A stretch of 64,000 nt of DNA, from the NCBI GenBank assembly GCA_005880915.1, contig VBIW01000046.1, forward strand, positions 1-64,000. Direction: 5' to 3'. The notes beneath the pieces were generated by a model. The model was not told the DNA's origin, made no database searches, and was given only the letters and a program-made list of their open reading frames with translations. Positions 52,353 through 60,927 of the stretch are shown here, piece by piece; position 1 is the stretch's first letter, and every line of letters begins with the position of its first letter. This DNA is from Chloroflexota bacterium. Lineage in GTDB: Bacteria; Chloroflexota; Dormibacteria; Dormibacterales; Dormibacteraceae. The position numbers and the translations under genes were made by a program.

Positions 52353-52814
52353 TCAGACCTTGCGGTGCCCGCCGTCAGCGGTGCTCTGCCGGATCAAATG
52401 CATCCGGGACGTCCACTGAGCGAGCAGCTCCTCGAGCATCTGCACGTCGGTCGCCGTCTCGAACCGATCGTCGGCTTCACGCCAAGACATCCCAGACCTC
52501 ATTCGGTCCAGCGAGGCGGTCGCACAATCGATTAGGTCCGCGTAGACCTGAAGCCAGAAATCGCCGTTCTCCAACGCCAGCTCGTCCAGCCCGGTCCTGC
52601 GCAGGGCGGCTTCTGTGCGGTTGAGCTCGGAACGAAAGTGTTCGACACGTTTCAAGTCCTTCCTGGCGCGCGTGCGCCGGTAAGAGTGATTCGCCGAATT
52701 CAAGAGCAGCAGCTTCGATTGGAACAGCAGCGCGTGCGATTCCGCGATCCTCATGCCGCTCGACGCCAAGAGGGACCGCCCGCGGCTCGACTTTCGATGC
52801 CTTACGGCGGCCAT
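52353..52814 (-). CDS. Hypothetical protein
   Basis: A 153-aa protein that I do not recognise; basic N-terminus, then mainly helical (FRSELNRTEAALRRTGLDEL, and WREADDRFETATDVQMLEEL). ATG 52814 is assumed; a further start 45 bases upstream is possible. Coding is likely but not certain. Confidence 0.45.
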   Translation of the reverse strand: MAAVRHRKSSRGRSLLASSGMRIAESHALLFQSKLLLLNSANHSYRRTRARKDLKRVEHFRSELNRTEAALRRTGLDELALENGDFWLQVYADLIDCATASLDRMRSGMSWREADDRFETATDVQMLEELLAQWTSRMHLIRQSTADGGHRKV

Positions 52815-52952
52815 GCTCCGCCTGTGTGCGTGACTGTTCGATGAGTCCCTTGCCCGCATGATCCACCAACGTGTGGCCGTGTACTAGCGTGCGGCCCCGT
52901 ATTACAGAAACGCCCTGGCGAAAGGGCATACCGAGACTGAATTCGGGCGCGG

Positions 52953-53276
52953 CTACCTGTCTTGTCGCGCTTCGAATTCAGCGTGCCAGAACTCGCGGCG
53001 CCCGAGCAGGCGTTCGTACTCGGCGCGGAGCATCGCCTCGTCGTCTTTCACCTCGGCATCTCCTTCTGGAGGCACGTGGACCTTCTGCGACTCGAGGTCG
53101 GTCAGGATCTTCTGCTTCAAGCGGCAGAGCTCGTCGTAGGTCTCGAGCCAGCGTCGGGCGTCGTTGACGTCGCCGGAATGGGCTGAGGAGGCTTCGCCTG
53201 GCAGCAGCTTGTCACCATCGTCTTCCCCCACATGAGGAGAAACGGCCGACGGGCGCCCCGTCCCCGGGCACATCAA
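52953..53276 (-). CDS. Small helical hypothetical protein
   Basis: A 107-aa protein. After a weak N-terminal stretch, residues ~36-107 are strongly helical and charged (WLETYDELCRLKQKILTDLE, then EYERLLGRREFWHAEFEAR). The length and helix content suggest a real small protein; no family recognised. The true start may lie further in. Confidence 0.55.
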   Translation of the reverse strand: MMCPGTGRPSAVSPHVGEDDGDKLLPGEASSAHSGDVNDARRWLETYDELCRLKQKILTDLESQKVHVPPEGDAEVKDDEAMLRAEYERLLGRREFWHAEFEARQDR

Positions 53277-53380
53277 GTGCGGATGGATGGTGTGCGTTGA
53301 CCTGAACGTGCGGACGTTTGCGTTTGGAGCGATCTCGACGGTTCTGCCCGGTCGCGCCTAACCCCTTATTACACGCGTCG

Positions 53381-53404
53381 CCGCCCTTCAACCAAACAGG
53401 GCGG
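53381..53404 (-). other. Hairpin after the RNase P RNA gene
   Basis: CCGCCCT (53381-53387) and AGGGCGG (53398-53404) form a perfect 7-bp stem just downstream of rnpB on the minus strand. No U-run follows; it could help 3' end formation. Confidence 0.5.
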
Positions 53405-53410
53405 GAAGAG

Positions 53411-53798
53411 GTGGGCCGAGGGCGGACTGTAAGCCGGGTTCTGTGTCCCTCGCGGGACGGTGACCATCTGTCTGGGGCGCCGGTTGCCCGGCGTCTCTAG
53501 CGACCGATACCCGAGGACTGGGCGAGCCGCCCTTAAAACGTCCTCCTATTTGGTCTTGCTCCGGGCGGGGTTTACCTGGCCGGCCGGTCACCCGGCCGCC
53601 GGTGGGCTCTTACCCCACCTTTTCACCCTTACCTGACAGCGTCTCTCCGGAGATAGCCGCTGCCGGGCGGTAATTTTCTGTGGCACTTTCCTTCGGGTCG
53701 CCCCGACTGGGTGTTACCCAGCGCCCTGCTCTATGGAGCCCGGACTTTCCTCCAACGCTATTTACTTCGCCGGCGGTCACCCGTCCGCCTCGGCCCGC
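53411..53798 (-). ncRNA. rnpB: RNase P RNA (type A)
   Basis: The catalytic RNA of RNase P, on the minus strand. Conserved pieces in order: GGAGGAAAGTCCGGGCTCC, CGAAGGAAAGTGCCACAGAA, GGGTGAAAAGGTGGGGTAAG, GAGCAAGACCAAATAGGAGG, CAGACAGATGGTCACC and ACAGAACCCGGCTTACAG. The ends pair as helix P1 (GGGCCGAGG near 53796 with CCTCGGCCC near 53413). Boundaries are good to a few bases. It lies between the small hypothetical and rnhA. Confidence 0.97.
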
Positions 53799-53805
53799 AG
53801 CTAGT

Positions 53806-54234
53806 TTACCCGCCGAACTTGGTCTTCTTAACGTGCTCGTCGATCGCCATGTTCACGAGCTTGTCTGCGCCCCGATTTTCCTCCCGCGGGATGTGCTTGA
53901 CAGTCACCTTGTCACCGAACTGGTTGAGCAGGTCGGTCGCCTGCCTGTGCAGGTCGACCAGCTCAGGCTCCTTGACCTTCCACCGCCCGTTTACCTGCTC
54001 CACCACGAGCTTGGAATCCAGATAAACCTCGAGCTTGTCCGGTTTCCAACCTTCGACCGCTTTGAGCCCTTCGATCAGGGCGCGATACTCGGCCTGGTTG
54101 TTGGTCGCCACGCCAAGCCACCGATGCAGCGCTCGCAGTCTGTTTCCCTGATCGTCTTCGATCAGCACGCCGAGGGCTGCCGGTCCCGGATTGCCGCGAG
54201 CTCCGCCGTCCGCGCGCACGCGGAGCGTCTTCAG
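53806..54234 (-). CDS. rnhA: Ribonuclease HI, CTG start
   Basis: About 142 aa of the RNase HI fold. Active-site residues: Asp in RADGGARGNPG, Glu in QAEYRALIEGL, Asp in YLDSKLVVEQVNG and Asp in ENRGADKLVN. The first strand LRVRADGG needs a start upstream of GTG 54219; the only candidate is CTG 54234, which overlaps the zinc-ribbon gene TGA as CTGA. The order zinc-ribbon, RNase H, rnpB is known in Actinobacteria. Confidence 0.88.
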   Translation of the reverse strand: MKTLRVRADGGARGNPGPAALGVLIEDDQGNRLRALHRWLGVATNNQAEYRALIEGLKAVEGWKPDKLEVYLDSKLVVEQVNGRWKVKEPELVDLHRQATDLLNQFGDKVTVKHIPREENRGADKLVNMAIDEHVKKTKFGG

Positions 54235-54923
54235 GCCATCACCAGGATCCGGCCGCAGTTCTCGCACTGCACGATCGCATCGCCCTTGCGCAGCATCTGC
54301 ATGCCCGACGAGGTGACCGTGACGTGGCAGGCGAGGCACTGGTTGCGATCGACCTCCGCCACCGGCGGATGAACACGCACCCGCAGGTAAGCGTTTTGAT
54401 CCGGTGACGGCACCTGGGCCCAGATCGCCTGGCTGTCGGCCTGGACAATTGCGAGCTCGGCCTGCCACGACTCGAGGTTTTGACGCAGCGTCGGTTCGTC
54501 CGAGGTCGCGCGCGTGCGTGCGTCGTCGAGCCTCTCGGAAGCTTCGCGCACGGCAACGTCCGCTGCTTCGGCCTCGTCCATAAGGCGCAGCTGGGCGTCC
54601 TCCTCCTCGGCGAAGCTAGCCTTCATGTGCTTCACCTCGTCGCTCAGTTGCATGAGTTCCGTGGGGTTGCGGATGCGGCCGCTCATGAGCTCCTTCTCGC
54701 GCGATCGCATTCTCGTCCGGTGCGTTTCTCGCTCGCGATCGGAGTCCATGAGGCGGAGCTGGATGGCCTGTTCGCCCGCACGCGCCGCGGCAAGAGCTTC
54801 CTCCGCCGCGACCACGTCCGGGTTCACGTTCAGCAGAGATTCAACGCGTTCGATCTCGTCGCGCAGCTCTCGCTCTTTCTCGACCAGCCGTTGATAGGCC
54901 AGCAGGAGCTGCGCCGACTTCAT
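54231..54923 (-). CDS. C4-type zinc-ribbon, coiled-coil protein
   Basis: A 230-aa protein with a long coiled coil (residues ~10-175) and a C-terminal zinc ribbon with CLACH and CENCG pairs. Such proteins usually sit beside RNase H genes; a nucleic-acid role is assumed. Its ATG overlaps the biotin-carrier stop (ATGA). Confidence 0.85.
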   Translation of the reverse strand: MKSAQLLLAYQRLVEKERELRDEIERVESLLNVNPDVVAAEEALAAARAGEQAIQLRLMDSDRERETHRTRMRSREKELMSGRIRNPTELMQLSDEVKHMKASFAEEEDAQLRLMDEAEAADVAVREASERLDDARTRATSDEPTLRQNLESWQAELAIVQADSQAIWAQVPSPDQNAYLRVRVHPPVAEVDRNQCLACHVTVTSSGMQMLRKGDAIVQCENCGRILVMA

Positions 54924-55132
54924 TCGAGGATGACCAGGACCTGGCCCTCCTTGACGACCTCACCCTCCTTCACGCGGACCTCCTTGACGGTCCCCGCGCG
55001 TGGTGCGGTCACTGGGATCTCCATCTTCATCGACTCGAGGATAAGGAGCTCGTCCTCCTCCCCCACCTCGGCGCCCGGCTGCGTCTTGATCTTCCAGACG
55101 CTCCCGACCAGCTCGGCTTTCACTTCGGTCAT
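54920..55132 (-). CDS. Biotin carrier protein (small)
   Basis: A 70-aa biotinyl domain; the biotinylated lysine is in ESMKMEIPV. It lies just after the carboxyltransferase gene and presumably serves it. The family is often part of a larger biotin carboxylase subunit; here it is free-standing. Confidence 0.9.
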   Translation of the reverse strand: MTEVKAELVGSVWKIKTQPGAEVGEEDELLILESMKMEIPVTAPRAGTVKEVRVKEGEVVKEGQVLVILE

Positions 55133-55151
55133 CTCGTCTCCAAATAGTCGT

Positions 55152-56693
55152 TCATACGGGAATGTTCCCGTGCTTGCGCCAGGGCCGGTCGATCTTCTTG
55201 CTTCGCGCCTGGTCGATTCCCTTGATGATCACGCGCCTCGTCTCTGCCGGGTCGATCACGTCATCGATCATCGCCCAGCCCGCGGCGAGGTATGGATTGA
55301 TCTGCGCCCGGATCGTCTCGATCAGCTGCGCGCGCGTGGCCTCAGGGTCTTCCGAAGCCTCGACCTGCTTGTTGAAGATGATGTTGACCGCGCCTTCCGG
55401 TCCCATCACCGAGATCTCGGCGAGAGGCCACGCCACTATGGTGTCCGGCTCGTAGCCCTTGCCGCACATCACGTAGTAGCCCGCCCCGTAAGCCTTGCGC
55501 ATGATCACGGTGACCTTGGGCACCGTTGCCTCTGAGGTCGCGTACAGCATCTTGGCGCCGTGCCTGATGATGCCTTCCTTTTCGACCTGCGACCCGACCA
55601 TGAATCCCGGCACGTCCATCAGGTAGACGAGAGGGACGTTGAACGCGTCGCACATGCGGATGAAGCGGGCGGCCTTGTCCGCCGAGTCGGAATCGAGAGC
55701 CCCGCCCTTTTGCATCGGCTGATTTGCGACGACGCCGGTCGCGTGACCTCCAACGCGTGCAAACCCGATGACGATGTTCTTCGCCCAGGTCGGCTTGACC
55801 TCGAACCACGAGTCGTGGTCGAAGATCGCCTTGATGACCTTGCGCACGTCGTAAGCCGCACGCGGGCTGACAGGCACAATCTTCTCGAGGCCCTCGACCG
55901 CGCGGTCGGCGGGATCGCCGGTGTCGGCAAACGGCGGGGCCTCGGCGTTGCTCGAGGGCAGGTAAGACAGGAAGCGGCGCACCGTGGCGATGCACTCCGC
56001 GTCGTTCTCCACCTCGTTGTCTCCCACGCCCGACTCGTAGCAGTGGACCTGCGATCCGCCCATGTCGTGGTCGGTTACGTCTTCTCCAGTCGCCGCCTTC
56101 ACCAGGCGCGCGCCGCCGAGCGCCATCGAAGACGTGCCCTTGACCATCGGGACGAAGTCGGCGAGGCCGGGGATGTACGCGGTGCCCGCGGCGCAGGGAC
56201 CGAGCATCGCGGCGACCTGCGGGATGACCCCCGACATGTGGACCTGGTCAGCGAACAGCCACCCAGTGCCGGCGAATGTCGACCCCGACGCCTCTTGGAT
56301 CCGCGCGCCCGCCGAATCGAGCAGCCACACCAGCGGTTTGCGGTAGCGGACGGCCAGCTCGCGGACTCGGGCGGCCTTGAACTGCTCCCCCACCGCGCCC
56401 ATCGATCCAGCCATGACCGTGAAGTCGTAGGCGATCACCCAGACCTGTCGGCCATCGACGTCGCCGTGGCCGGTGACCACGCCATCGGCCGGTGCCGTGT
56501 CGGAACCGTCCCTGTTCTGTGCGAGGAGGCCAAGCTCAACGAAGGTGCCCGGGTCGAACAGGAGGTCGATGCGCTCGCGGGCCGTGAGCTTGCCGCGCTC
56601 GTGCTGCTTGGCGATCTTCTCCAAGCCGCCCATGGCCAGGTTCTTCTTGCGCTTCGTGTGAAGCTCACCGACTCGTGCTTCGTAATCGTCCAC
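55152..56693 (-). CDS. Acyl-CoA carboxylase beta subunit (carboxyltransferase)
   Basis: A 513-aa carboxyltransferase of the propionyl-/methylmalonyl-CoA type: ARERIDLLFDPGTF, AYDFTVMAGSMG, and the acyl-CoA pocket LLDSAGARIQE and LMDVPGFMVG. It works with a biotinylated carrier (next gene) and a biotin carboxylase, which is not in the window. Substrate choice (propionyl, acetyl or methylmalonyl) cannot be fixed from sequence alone. Confidence 0.92.
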   Translation of the reverse strand: MDDYEARVGELHTKRKKNLAMGGLEKIAKQHERGKLTARERIDLLFDPGTFVELGLLAQNRDGSDTAPADGVVTGHGDVDGRQVWVIAYDFTVMAGSMGAVGEQFKAARVRELAVRYRKPLVWLLDSAGARIQEASGSTFAGTGWLFADQVHMSGVIPQVAAMLGPCAAGTAYIPGLADFVPMVKGTSSMALGGARLVKAATGEDVTDHDMGGSQVHCYESGVGDNEVENDAECIATVRRFLSYLPSSNAEAPPFADTGDPADRAVEGLEKIVPVSPRAAYDVRKVIKAIFDHDSWFEVKPTWAKNIVIGFARVGGHATGVVANQPMQKGGALDSDSADKAARFIRMCDAFNVPLVYLMDVPGFMVGSQVEKEGIIRHGAKMLYATSEATVPKVTVIMRKAYGAGYYVMCGKGYEPDTIVAWPLAEISVMGPEGAVNIIFNKQVEASEDPEATRAQLIETIRAQINPYLAAGWAMIDDVIDPAETRRVIIKGIDQARSKKIDRPWRKHGNIPV

Positions 56694-56770
56694 CGGGCGA
56701 ATTCTGGCAGAGCTTTCGTCCCCACCCGGCGGCTCCGATGCCGACCTTCCGCCAACCGGGGCGGTGAAAT

Positions 56771-57649
56771 CTATTGACCCACCAGAAGGTCCTCGCGGCC
56801 GCGCCAGCGGTCGAGGAACCGATACATGTTGCGTCTGGAGAGGCGTTCGCGCTCACGTGGCTCCGTCGAATCCCACAGCCGGTGCTCGTGCTTCTCGAGC
56901 GGCAGACCGGACACGGCGACCGCCCGTCCTCCCCTGTCGCGTAATCGGAAGCTCAATTCCACGTCAGCGATGCGGTAGAAGCGGAACCGGGGATCGAACC
57001 CGCCCACGGCCAACGCATCGTCGCGGCGAAAGGCCATGCAGTAGCCTTCGATCGCGTCCACTTCGGGGCCGGCACTCTCCTCGAACTCTTTCATCGTGCT
57101 CTGGCCGCGGAGGCCGAACGGACCGGCAACAACCACCGTCGGGTCGGCGAGCACCTCGAGCAATGGCGCGATCGCATCTCCCTTCAGCTCCACGCCCGGG
57201 TCGAAGAGGACCACGACCTCCCCTGCGGCCGCCTCGATTCCGGCGTTGACTGCGGCCGCGAAACCGAGCGGTGGATCAAGCGCGATTACCCGCAGCCGCT
57301 CGGCCGCGCGCCCAGCGAGCCAGCCCGCGATTTGCGGGTCGCCGGAGTTGTCGACGACCACGGTCTCGAAGTCCGCCTTGCAGTAGGTGAAGACGGAGAA
57401 CAGCCAACGTTCGGCGTCGGCGCGCCAGCCGTGAACCACGGCGAGCAGGGTGACGGCGCGAGGCGAGGGTTTTGGTCGGTCTGTAGGCGGAGCGCTGATG
57501 GCCTGCAGCTCGCTCCCGGTCGCGCTGTCGACGACGTCCCACCCTGCGGCGCGAAGTTGATCGCGGATCGCGTCCGCGGCTTCGAAGTCTCGAGCCTGTC
57601 GGCGCTCAACGCGCTCAGCGAGAAGCGATTCGGCTTCTTGTCTGTTCAA
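56771..57649 (-). CDS. Family 2 glycosyltransferase with CysRS-like N-terminus
   Basis: A 292-aa protein. Residues 1-~45 (QARDFEAADAIRDQLRAAGW) match the C-terminal helical tail of cysteinyl-tRNA synthetases. From ~65 on there is a GT2 fold: ETVVVDNSGD, LGFAAAVNAGIEAAAGEVVVL (DxD position reads FDPGVE), then EGYCMAFRRDDALAVGGFD. The joining of the two parts is unusual; the sugar donor is unknown. Confidence 0.8.
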   Translation of the reverse strand: MNRQEAESLLAERVERRQARDFEAADAIRDQLRAAGWDVVDSATGSELQAISAPPTDRPKPSPRAVTLLAVVHGWRADAERWLFSVFTYCKADFETVVVDNSGDPQIAGWLAGRAAERLRVIALDPPLGFAAAVNAGIEAAAGEVVVLFDPGVELKGDAIAPLLEVLADPTVVVAGPFGLRGQSTMKEFEESAGPEVDAIEGYCMAFRRDDALAVGGFDPRFRFYRIADVELSFRLRDRGGRAVAVSGLPLEKHEHRLWDSTEPRERERLSRRNMYRFLDRWRGREDLLVGQ

Positions 57650-57672
57650 GTTCGGACGGTCCCCACCCTAGC

Positions 57673-57693
57673 CCTCCCCGGCGAGCGGGAAGG
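57673..57693. repeat. Dispersed imperfect palindrome, copy 2
   Basis: Exact 21-base match to 35704-35724. It lies in the short gap between etfA and the glycosyltransferase gene. Confidence 0.6.
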
Positions 57694-57703
57694 GGAAAGG
57701 CTG

Positions 57704-58666
57704 CTATCCGTTCTTTTTGGCTTTGACTGCAGCGGTCAGGGCGGGCACGATCTTAAGTGCGTCACCCACCACCCCTAGGTCCGCCATCTTCATGATCGGC
57801 GCCTCGGCGTCCTTGTTGATTGCGATGATGATCTTGGACGTCTTCATGCCAACCGTGTGTTGCATCGCGCCCGAAATGCCCACCGCGATGTAGACACCAG
57901 GACGCACAGACTTGCCGGTCTGTCCGACCTGCATCGAGTACGGCACCCATCCCGCATCGACTACCGCGCGGCTCGCCCCGACAGCGCCACCCAGGGCGCT
58001 GGCCAGGTCTTCGAGCAGTGGAAAGTTCTGAGGTCCGCCCATGCCGCGGCCGCCGCTGATCACGACCCGGGCCTCTTCGAGCTTTACCTTCTCCGACGCC
58101 TCCACCACCCGCTCGGTGATGTGCGCGCGTTTCGACGAGTCCGCCACCGAGATATCGAGCTGCTTGACCTCGGCGGCGCCGCCTGATTCGGAAGCTTCGA
58201 ACGATTTGGGGCGCACGAGAACAATCGCCGGCTTGCCGTTGGCCTTCATCGAGGCGACCTTCGCCCCACCGAAGTAAGGCACTTTGGCAACAAAGCTGCC
58301 GCCATTTGAGACCACGTCGCTTGCATTCGAGATGAGTCCTGTGCCCAATCGAGCAGCCAGGCGGCCCGCCACTTCGCGCGAATCCGGTGAGAAGCCAAAG
58401 AGGATCAGGTCCGGCTTTTCCTTCTCGTACAGCGAGGCGATGGCGTCGGTGGCGGGTTCGGCGATGTAGTCGTCGAACGCCTTGTCTTCATTGATGTGCA
58501 CGACCTTGGCGCCGTGCTTGCCCAGCGATGCAGCCGCCTCTTTTGCGCCAGAGCCCAGCGCGACGGCGTAGACATCGCCCAGCTCGCGCGCCTTGGCCAT
58601 CAGCTCGAGCGAGGTGGTCGCGACCTTGCCGGCGCTGAGCTCCGCATAAACCAGGATGCTCGGCAT
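57704..58666 (-). CDS. etfA: Electron transfer flavoprotein alpha subunit
   Basis: A 320-aa FAD-binding subunit: the N-terminal AANH-like domain (LVYAELSAGKVATTSLE) and the C-terminal FAD domain with VISGGRGMGGPQNF, AVGASRAVVDAGW, GQTGKSVRPGVYIAVGISGAMQH and AINKDAEAPI. It carries electrons from acyl-CoA dehydrogenases to the quinone pool. Immediately downstream of etfB. Confidence 0.95.
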   Translation of the reverse strand: MPSILVYAELSAGKVATTSLELMAKARELGDVYAVALGSGAKEAAASLGKHGAKVVHINEDKAFDDYIAEPATDAIASLYEKEKPDLILFGFSPDSREVAGRLAARLGTGLISNASDVVSNGGSFVAKVPYFGGAKVASMKANGKPAIVLVRPKSFEASESGGAAEVKQLDISVADSSKRAHITERVVEASEKVKLEEARVVISGGRGMGGPQNFPLLEDLASALGGAVGASRAVVDAGWVPYSMQVGQTGKSVRPGVYIAVGISGAMQHTVGMKTSKIIIAINKDAEAPIMKMADLGVVGDALKIVPALTAAVKAKKNG

Positions 58667-58668
58667 TG

Positions 58669-59427
58669 CTAGAGGACCTTCGCCTCGGCGAGGACCTTGA
58701 CGATGCGTTCGACCGCGCTGCCGTCGTCCTCGATGACCTCGCCTGCCTTTCGCGTCTCGGCGTCGACGACGCCTTCGATGGTCTCGGCCGGCTCGCTCTT
58801 CTCCACTCCGAGGTCGCTCAGCGAGACCTGCTTGATCTCCTTTGAGCGCGCCGCCATGATGCCCTTGAGTGACGCATATCGCGGCTCGGCGATCCCAGCC
58901 GTGACGGTGACGAGCGCGGGAGTCGAAGCCTCGACGACCTGGTAGCCGTCGGCGGTCTGGCGATGCACCTTCACCGTCGAACCGTCGATCTCGACTTTCT
59001 TAGCGAAAGTCAGCTGTGGGAACCCGAGGAGCTCGGCAAGCATCGGCGGCACCATGCCGGTGCTGCCGTCGTAGGACTCGGTCGCGCAGATCACGAGGTC
59101 GGGTTCCTCAGCCTTGATCGCGGCCGCGAGGGCGCGCGCTGTGAGAAGGGCATCGGCGCCGGCGAGACCCGGATCCGTAATCAGGACGCCGCGGTCCGCG
59201 CCCATCGACAGGGCCTTGCGAAGACCGTCTTTGGCACGCTCCGGGCCCATCGAAACAATCACGACCTCGCCGCCGTGCGCCTCTTTCAGCTGGAGGCCTT
59301 CCTCCACGCCGCACTCATCGCCGGGGTCGAGCACAACCTCTTTCTCGCGGGAGATGGTGTTGTCCGCCTCGAGGGTGAGGCTTGAATTGGGGTCTGGGAC
59401 TTGTTTGACGGTGACGACGATCTTCAA
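58669..59427 (-). CDS. etfB: Electron transfer flavoprotein beta subunit
   Basis: A 252-aa AMP-binding subunit: KIVVTVKQVPDPNSSL, NDP/AMP region with VVIVSMGPERAKDGLRKALS, and ICATESYDGSTGMVPPMLAE. TTG 59427 gives the usual beginning of EtfB. Pairs with etfA (2-base gap). Confidence 0.94.
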   Translation of the reverse strand: MKIVVTVKQVPDPNSSLTLEADNTISREKEVVLDPGDECGVEEGLQLKEAHGGEVVIVSMGPERAKDGLRKALSMGADRGVLITDPGLAGADALLTARALAAAIKAEEPDLVICATESYDGSTGMVPPMLAELLGFPQLTFAKKVEIDGSTVKVHRQTADGYQVVEASTPALVTVTAGIAEPRYASLKGIMAARSKEIKQVSLSDLGVEKSEPAETIEGVVDAETRKAGEVIEDDGSAVERIVKVLAEAKVL

Positions 59428-59440
59428 GGCGCTGCAGCCA

Positions 59441-60016
59441 TTATCGCTGCGCCGAAAGCGCGGCATGGAAGCGCTCGAGGTCGGCCGGCGTGTTGAGGCT
59501 TTCGAACTGCGCAGGATCGAGATCCTCCAGCCACGTGACGTCGAGCTGCTCCGCCACGTCGTGCGCGGTGTAGTGTCCCGCGTCCAGCGCGCCAACGATC
59601 GCCGGCAGAGCCGTCTTGCTGTAGGCGCCGCACACGGGCTCGAACAGACCGTCGTGGCGCGGTATGGCGGCGTCACAGCTCCGCGCCGCCGCGACGGCAA
59701 GCTCGGCCGCGGACTGGGTGACGTACGGCATGTCGCATGCGACCGCGAACAGAACGTCGCGATGAGACCCGATCAGGCCCGCCTCCAATCCTGCGAGCGG
59801 ACCGGCGTTTCGCTTCCGGTCGAATACAACCCGGTAGGGAATGTGCTGCTCCATCTGCTCTGGCTCGCTGAAGGAGACCATCACCTCCGAGAACGCAGGA
59901 GCGAGCCTTTCCACCACGTACCGAAGCAGGACGGTATTCCCGACCTCGATCCACGGCTTGGACCTGCCCATGCGCCGGCTGCCGCCGCCGGCGAGCACCA
60001 ACAGAGTCGCTTCCAT
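59441..60016 (-). CDS. mobA: Molybdenum cofactor guanylyltransferase
   Basis: A 191-aa NTP-transferase of the MobA type: LVLAGGGSRRMGRSKPWIEV (GTP loop), RNAGPLAGLEAGL and FAVACDMPYVTQ (metal Asp). It attaches GMP to molybdopterin. Its start overlaps the start region of the divergent amidohydrolase gene. Confidence 0.88.
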   Translation of the reverse strand: MEATLLVLAGGGSRRMGRSKPWIEVGNTVLLRYVVERLAPAFSEVMVSFSEPEQMEQHIPYRVVFDRKRNAGPLAGLEAGLIGSHRDVLFAVACDMPYVTQSAAELAVAAARSCDAAIPRHDGLFEPVCGAYSKTALPAIVGALDAGHYTAHDVAEQLDVTWLEDLDPAQFESLNTPADLERFHAALSAQR

Positions 60017-60032
60017 GAAGATAAGTGTGGTT

Positions 60033-60875
60033 GTGAAGGCGATCGATTTTCACGTTCACCTTCCGACGCCTGACTGGCTCGACGTTTCGATGCAGGGTTA
60101 CGTCGAGGCTGCGGAGTCATATTTCCGTTCCAAGGTCGCCCGGAAAACGATCGAGGAATTGGCCCGCGATTACGGCGCGATGGACATCGTCGCCGTGCTG
60201 CTCGCCTGGGACGCCGAAACCGCGACCGGGCGGCCCCGCGTGCCCAACGACCTGGTCGCGCAGGCCGTGCACGACTATCCAGAGTCCTTCATCGGCTTCG
60301 GCAGCGTCGACCCGCTGAAGGGCGATCGTGCAGTCGCCGAGCTCGACCGGATCGCCGAGCTGGGCTTGAAAGGGGTCAAGCTGCATCCTTCGCTCCAGGC
60401 GTTCGCACCCAACGAAGAGCGCCACTGGCCGCTGTACGAGAAATGCCAGGAGCTGGGCCTGATCGTGCTGTTCCACACCGGGACAAGCGGGATCGGTGCC
60501 GGCCAGCCCGGCGGCCAGGGCATCCGCATCGACTTCGCGCGCCCGATCTGGCTCGACGCTCCGGCGGCGGCGTTCCCCGACCTGAAGATCATCGCCGCGC
60601 ATTTCGGCTACCCGTGGCACCTCGAGCTTCTGGCGATGGCACTGCACAAGACCAACATCTACATCGACATCTCAGGATGGGCGCCGCGCTACATCCCGAC
60701 CGAGGTCATGCGCGACATGAAAGGCCGCCTCCAGGACCAGTTTGTGTTCGGCAGCGACTACCCGTTCATCCAGCCGCAGCGCTGCCTCGACGAGCTCGAG
60801 ACCCTTGACATCCCGCAACCGGTGCTGCAGAAGGTGCTCACGGGCAACGGCAAGCGGCTACTGGGGATCGCCTAG
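60033..60875 (+). CDS. Amidohydrolase (TIM-barrel, ACMSD-like)
   Basis: A ~280-aa amidohydrolase-2 family enzyme with DFHVHLP (metal His pair), KGVKLHPSLQ, AAHFGYPWHLEL (His) and FGSDYPF (metal Asp). GTG 60033 is preferred, but ATG 60015 and GTG 60027 are in frame; the last two reach into mobA. Substrate unknown; decarboxylase or hydrolase. Confidence 0.85.
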   Translation: MKAIDFHVHLPTPDWLDVSMQGYVEAAESYFRSKVARKTIEELARDYGAMDIVAVLLAWDAETATGRPRVPNDLVAQAVHDYPESFIGFGSVDPLKGDRAVAELDRIAELGLKGVKLHPSLQAFAPNEERHWPLYEKCQELGLIVLFHTGTSGIGAGQPGGQGIRIDFARPIWLDAPAAAFPDLKIIAAHFGYPWHLELLAMALHKTNIYIDISGWAPRYIPTEVMRDMKGRLQDQFVFGSDYPFIQPQRCLDELETLDIPQPVLQKVLTGNGKRLLGIA

Positions 60876-60890
60876 CTTGTAAACTAACGC

Positions 60891-60918
60891 TTGACACCCA
60901 GCGCCGCCTGGCTATCTT
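60891..60918 (+). promoter_or_regulatory. Leaderless-type promoter
   Basis: TTGACA (60891-60896), 16-base spacer and TATCTT (60913-60918). The ATG at 60928 is 9 bases after the -10 box, so the mRNA leader should be 0-3 bases. Confidence 0.65.
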
Positions 60919-60927
60919 GCTGCGCAG

